Source: Prillingera fragicola (taxonomy: Eukaryota > Basidiomycota > Tremellomycetes > Trichosporonales > Trichosporonaceae). Taken from it: DNA of 64,000 nt. The stretch spans positions 558,001 through 622,000 of the forward strand of contig BEDY01000002.1 of NCBI GenBank assembly GCA_002335605.1, read 5' to 3'. Below the pieces are notes generated by a model. It was not told where the DNA came from. It searched no databases and saw nothing but the letters and a program-made list of their open reading frames with translations. This document shows, piece by piece, positions 60,643 through 64,000 of the stretch. The translations under genes were made by a program, and so were the position numbers. Numbering within the stretch: position 1 is the stretch's first letter; every line of letters starts with the position of its first letter.

Positions 60643-62079
60643 CTAATCGTCGTCTGAATCTACGTTCTGCTTGCCCTTCTTGGCCTTGCCCTTTGGAGTA
60701 GCCTTTGCCTTGGGAGGGCTGATGGCGTCACGCTCCTTCCTCCAGCGAGCCTCAATGCCGTCCTTCTTCGCATCCCACTCAGCGTCTGGAATGCCCTGGA
60801 TCTCATAGAGGAGTTGGATCTCACGAGTCCAGATGTCTAGATCGCCCTTTTCGACCGCTCCAGCTGGTCCGGATGGCGTTTCGAGCACCATGGGGATGCC
60901 TGCCATGACCGGGTCGCGAACAAGTGCACGAAAGCCACTCAGGCCAATCTCTCCCAATCCAATATTCTCGTGCAAGTCGCGGTTCCCCCCAAGTTTCTCT
61001 TTCGAGTCGTTGAGGTGGATGCCGCCAAGGTAATGGTTGCCGACTTCGGCGTGGAATTTGGCCATGACGTCGGCATATGTCTCCGGTGTGCGAATGTCGT
61101 AGCCAGCAGCAAAGAGGTGGCAAGTATCGAGGCAGACGCGCACACGGCTCTTGTCCTCGACCAATGCAATCATTGAGGCCAGATCGTGGAATGTGGTGCC
61201 CAAAATGTTGGAACCTGCGTTGGCCATGTTCTCAATCACGGTGATGACGTCTGGGACATCCTTGTGCACCTGATTGATAGCTTTCGCGACGAGAGCATAG
61301 CTTTCCTCTTTGGAGCACGCGCCAACCGTCGAACCCGGGCTGGGGTTAGCTCTGCCGTCCACAGTGCGAGTACTCACTGCCAGTTGTACAACCTGACACC
61401 CAACTGGTGGCAACGATAGATATCATCACGGAAGCACTCGTAAGCTTGCTTCCATTTGGCCCTGCTAGTGTCAGTGCCAATGGTCAGTGGATCACGACAG
61501 AGCGCTTCAAACAACTGACGCGTCCGGATTTCTGAAATGTCAGCACAAGCAACAACCACCCGCTGCTCACCCGAGGTTGATCAAATAATTGCCATGCACG
61601 AGAATAGATTCAGCGGGATAGCCCATGCCTGGGGAGTCAGTCGCCGACGGAGTGGAAAACGCACCGCCCTCATCCTTGCTCTTCATGAGCTCCTTGAACT
61701 TCTCAATGGCCTCGGGCTCAAGGGGCTTGGCCGCCCAAGTACGGTGACCCTTCACGAACATTGCGACACCGTTGGCGCCAACCTTGCTCGCACGCAACAG
61801 AGCGCCGGCCGGTCCACCTGCAATCGACGTATGAGCCCCAATGAGAAGTGGCATGGCAGGGTTTGCGGCAGCTATTGATCCATTCTGGACAGTCTGGGAG
61901 AACTTAAACGCTGGGAACCCCGAGCGAGGTGGGTGCAGCGAGGGGTCCAGTCCGGGTGGGGGCCACTTGGGGGCTGCGGCGGCACGTTTCTTGGGAGCAG
62001 GAGGCGGAGAAGACGATTCAGAGGCCGAGCGTGACCGCTTCACCACTGCCTTTACAGCTGCTGCGCGTCGAGGAGGCAT
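60643..62079 (-). CDS. APN1: AP endonuclease APN1 (endonuclease IV family)
   Basis: Zinc enzyme cutting DNA 5' of abasic sites and trimming blocked 3' ends in base excision repair. Exons 62079-61665, 61628-61571, 61531-61520 (a 12-base micro-exon), 61461-61378 and 61339-60643 give 421 residues. The micro-exon restores INLGNPDAAKWKQAY, matching yeast Apn1 in length; without it the frame fails or the conserved loop is lost. TIM-barrel zinc ligands are visible: IGAHTSI, LVHGNYLINL, YNWHPGS, VIENMA, DTCHLFAAGYD, IHLNDSKEK and LETPS. N-terminal 55 residues are basic (KRSRSASES; nuclear signal-like) and the tail is Lys-rich (PKGKAKKGK), both fitting nuclear or mitochondrial targeting. Head-to-head with the RSA3 gene, 182 bases. 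Confidence 0.93.
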
Positions 62080-62261
62080 GATTTAGTAGGTCGAGCGGTT
62101 GGGAGCGACTTGGAAACTGGTGAGTTGGTGAAGTGGAGGTCACATTGGAAAGCGTCCAGTTCCTCCACCCCTGGCCATCTTACGTAATGGCACAAAAGTT
62201 GACGTCCAAGGGTCCAAGTGCAATTTCAACGACTCTCTGCAACAACACATCAATACCCACA
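62080..62261. promoter_or_regulatory. Short bidirectional promoter, APN1 / RSA3-domain gene
   Basis: 182 bases between start codons. No TATA box seen; both genes probably share this region. Confidence 0.5.
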
Positions 62262-63059
62262 ATGGCCGCCGACGCACCCAATCCAGCAACACGTAGGCCA
62301 CGCAAGAGGAGGAGGCGCGCCGCTTCGTACTCTACCTCGTCTAGCGAAGACGACAGCAGCGATGATGACAGCAGCGACGACGACGACAAGATGGAGGTGG
62401 ACGCCAAGGCCCGGGCATCCTCAAGCGGTAGCTCTAGCTCGTCTTCATCTAGCTCGGGATCGGACAGCGAGAGCAGCGATAGTAGCGACAGCGAATCGTC
62501 TGGAGCGGACTCGGATTCTGACGAGGACTCGGACTCGGGCGTCAAGACCAAGAAGTCCAAGGCAGCGCCAGCAGCTCCCGTTCGTGCTGCGCGTCCCCGT
62601 GGACCCACCCTCTCGCCATCGCCTCCTCCTCGCGAGATTCCATCATTCTTGCCAGCTCAGAGCGAGTCTCAAACGGATGATCGCCGCGCGGCGTTCAAGC
62701 GGCTCTACATGGACAAGCTTGTCGAGGGCTTTGGTGGCGACTTGGAGCAGATGCGTGCCGTGAGTGTATCAGATTGGCGGATGAGGTAGGCTGTGGTCCT
62801 GCTGCATGGCCAACTGTGCTCTACAAGATCTCGAAGGGGTTTCTAGAAGCCAGAAGTCGACTATGTGTCTAGCTCCTTCGCCGCCTTGCACCCATGACTA
62901 TGCGTGGAATGCTGACCGTCTCAGGCCGACCCCACTCTGGGACCAGCCCGCCTGCAGCTCCTTATCGACTCATTGGCTGCGGGTGTCGATGTCTTTGCGG
63001 ACAAGGACCGCGTGGGCGTCGACGAGGTTGGCGTAATTCTCAACAGCAAAGCAGAGTAG
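62262..63059 (+). CDS. RSA3: RSA3-domain protein, ribosome assembly
   Basis: Nucleolar factor with a role in 60S ribosomal subunit maturation in yeast. Exons 62262-62759 and 62925-63059 give 210 residues. Basic start (RRPRKRRRR), then a long Ser/Asp/Glu stretch (about 25-105), and the C-terminal domain FKRLYMDKLVEGFGGDLEQMRA spliced to ADPTLGPARLQLLIDSLAAGVDVF, matching RSA3 (FxKxYMxxLTxEF.DDL, LLIDSL..G). I prefer the ATG at 62262 (CACAATGGCC context); an upstream in-frame ATG at 62187 would add 25 residues. Intron is 165 bases, long for this region. The acidic-Ser stretch is typical of nucleolar assembly factors. Confidence 0.78.
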
Positions 63060-63222
63060 ACGCCATCCCTGCCACTTCCTGCTCATTTCCTCGCTCTCTC
63101 TCCATCTCGGCAGCTAGCGCACCGACGTTCCAGACGCACTGTACATTTTAGAGGCACTTATATGCATTCGTCATGATCGTAATAGTTTCACAGCTCTACA
63201 CACAAGAAAATACATGACTGTT

Positions 63223-64000
63223 TCAATAGGGATTGGGCAGCGGGCTCGTAGCCATCGACATGGACGGTATAGTGCCCGCCATCATGGAATACGGCATGCC
63301 CGGATGCATGGCGGGTGGCGGCTGAGCTTGCATGTGCATACCAGGCATACCAGGGATTGGCAGTGGGCGCTGAGTTGGCAGTCCCATGGCGCCCATAGGC
63401 ATATGGGGCATCATGTAGCTGCTCCAGGCCGGCGGTGGTTGATTTTTCTTGTCGTCCTTCTTATCGTCCTTCTTGTCGTCCTTCTTGCCGCCGCCGTCCT
63501 TCTTCTTGTCATCGGGTTTGCCAGGTGGCTTGGTTGGGTACGGGAGGATGCCATACATGTCGCCCGCAGACTGCCTGCCTTTCATGAGCATGAGATCCGA
63601 GAGCTCGATGTAGAGGCTGCGGCGCTGTTCACGTAGATCTCCGACCTCCTTGAGAAGAACGCGAACCTCGCCCTGGATGGATCAGCTCCGGAAAGGACGA
63701 AATCATTCATTTACTCACGGACAAGCTCTTGGAGAAGTCGTTGAGATAGCCAGTGATGTTAAAGCCAACCTGCTCGCGCGCCTGAAGCTTGGCGGCCTCC
63801 TTGGTCTCCTTGTGCTGGTTCGAGTTCTGCTCCATGACCTCGGTGGCCAGCTTGCGCAAGAATGTCACTTGACCCTCACCGGCAGCCTTGAGAGCGTCAA
63901 GAACAGCCTGGGTGCCAGGCTTCTTGTTGGCCTCGTCACGCAGCTTCTTGCCCTCGGCCTGATCGGACAACAGTTTGTCAAGAGCCTCCTGGACTTTCTT
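63223..64000 (-). CDS. Coiled-coil protein with Pro/Met-rich tail (partial)
   Basis: The gene runs in from the right edge, so its 5' part is missing; no start codon is seen. Exons 64000-63719 (frame open to the edge) and 63672-63223 give at least 243 residues. First part is helical and charged (LRDEANKKPGTQAVLDALKA; EAAKLQAREQVGF); it joins GEVRVLLKEVGDLREQRRSLYIEL, a likely coiled coil. Then comes a KKDDKKDDKKDDKK run and a Pro/Met/Gly-rich tail (PGMPGMHMQAQPPPAMHPG). Similar tails occur in RNA-granule and endocytic scaffold proteins, but I assign no function. The splice is standard (GTGAGT..CCAG). Confidence 0.6.

Noticed and set aside
61374..61559. APN1 exon continuing from 61531 to 61378 without a micro-exon
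   Set aside because: Gives an IRTRQLFEALCRDPLTIG insertion in the INL..YECF loop and an incorrect phase at the upstream splice; the micro-exon model fits the family length.

Overview
This window is nuclear DNA from a fungus, most likely a basidiomycete yeast of the Tremellomycetes (Trichosporonales or Cryptococcus-like). The evidence is GC-rich, densely packed eukaryotic genes cut by many short introns (mostly 35-60 bases, GT..CTNAC..AG), an intron-bearing tRNA, and fungal families such as Zn2Cys6 regulators, a TPS2-type trehalose phosphatase, a GT71 mannosyltransferase and a Mnc/laccase-like multicopper oxidase. The species call is inference; no marker gene here fixes it. I rebuilt the exon structures by hand: nearly every junction given keeps the reading frame and restores a family motif.

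Layout. 1-202: 5' end of a mitochondrial-precursor gene running off the left edge. 459-2168: THO complex WD40 subunit TEX1/THOC3. 2321-2416: tRNA-Leu(AAG) with an intron. 3093-9413: a transketolase of the dihydroxyacetone-synthase type, a Zn2Cys6 transcription factor and an L-arabinitol-dehydrogenase-like enzyme, which look like a small sugar-catabolism cluster sharing CGGCAG promoter motifs. 9744-11107: a four-exon gene with a gag-like zinc-knuckle C-terminus, next to a 4-kb gene-poor stretch (11108-15168). 15169-20464: INO80 ATPase. 20733-21549: LURP-one protein. 22060-24476: NCL1/NSUN2 RNA methyltransferase. 24585-25773: DUF1275 membrane protein. 26601-27701: Rab GTPase. 28076-30093: GT71 mannosyltransferase. 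30256-30507: a possible tiny gene. 31258-32610: S-adenosylhomocysteine hydrolase. 33103-35571: EXO70. 35737-38387: condensin kleisin BRN1/CAP-H. 38798-40553: DHHC palmitoyltransferase. 41717-44726: TPS2. 44876-45909: ankyrin protein. 46072-49955: TRAPPC11. 50216-51850: YANK/STK32 kinase. 53304-54181: proteasome beta1 (PRE3). 54902-56082: disordered protein of unknown function. 56559-58952: intronless multicopper oxidase with a repeated Kex2-type tail. 60643-62079: AP endonuclease APN1 with a 12-base micro-exon. 62262-63059: RSA3-domain protein. 63223-64000: a coiled-coil protein running off the right edge.

Most genes are housekeeping: chromatin and chromosome structure (INO80, condensin, THO), secretion (EXO70, TRAPPC11, Rab, GT71, DHHC), RNA modification (NCL1, which uses the methyl cycle that SAHH keeps going), repair (APN1) and stress sugar metabolism (TPS2). 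Several neighbours are head-to-head with short shared promoters (SAHH/EXO70, ankyrin/TRAPPC11, APN1/RSA3, LURP-one/NCL1).

No CRISPR array, prophage, insertion sequence or bacterial-style system was seen. The most unusual observations are the putative pentose cluster with its shared motif, the multicopper oxidase tail carrying two copies of a DWWVPGT peptide around a Lys-Arg site, the zinc-knuckle gene, the APN1 micro-exon, and two GC-AG introns.
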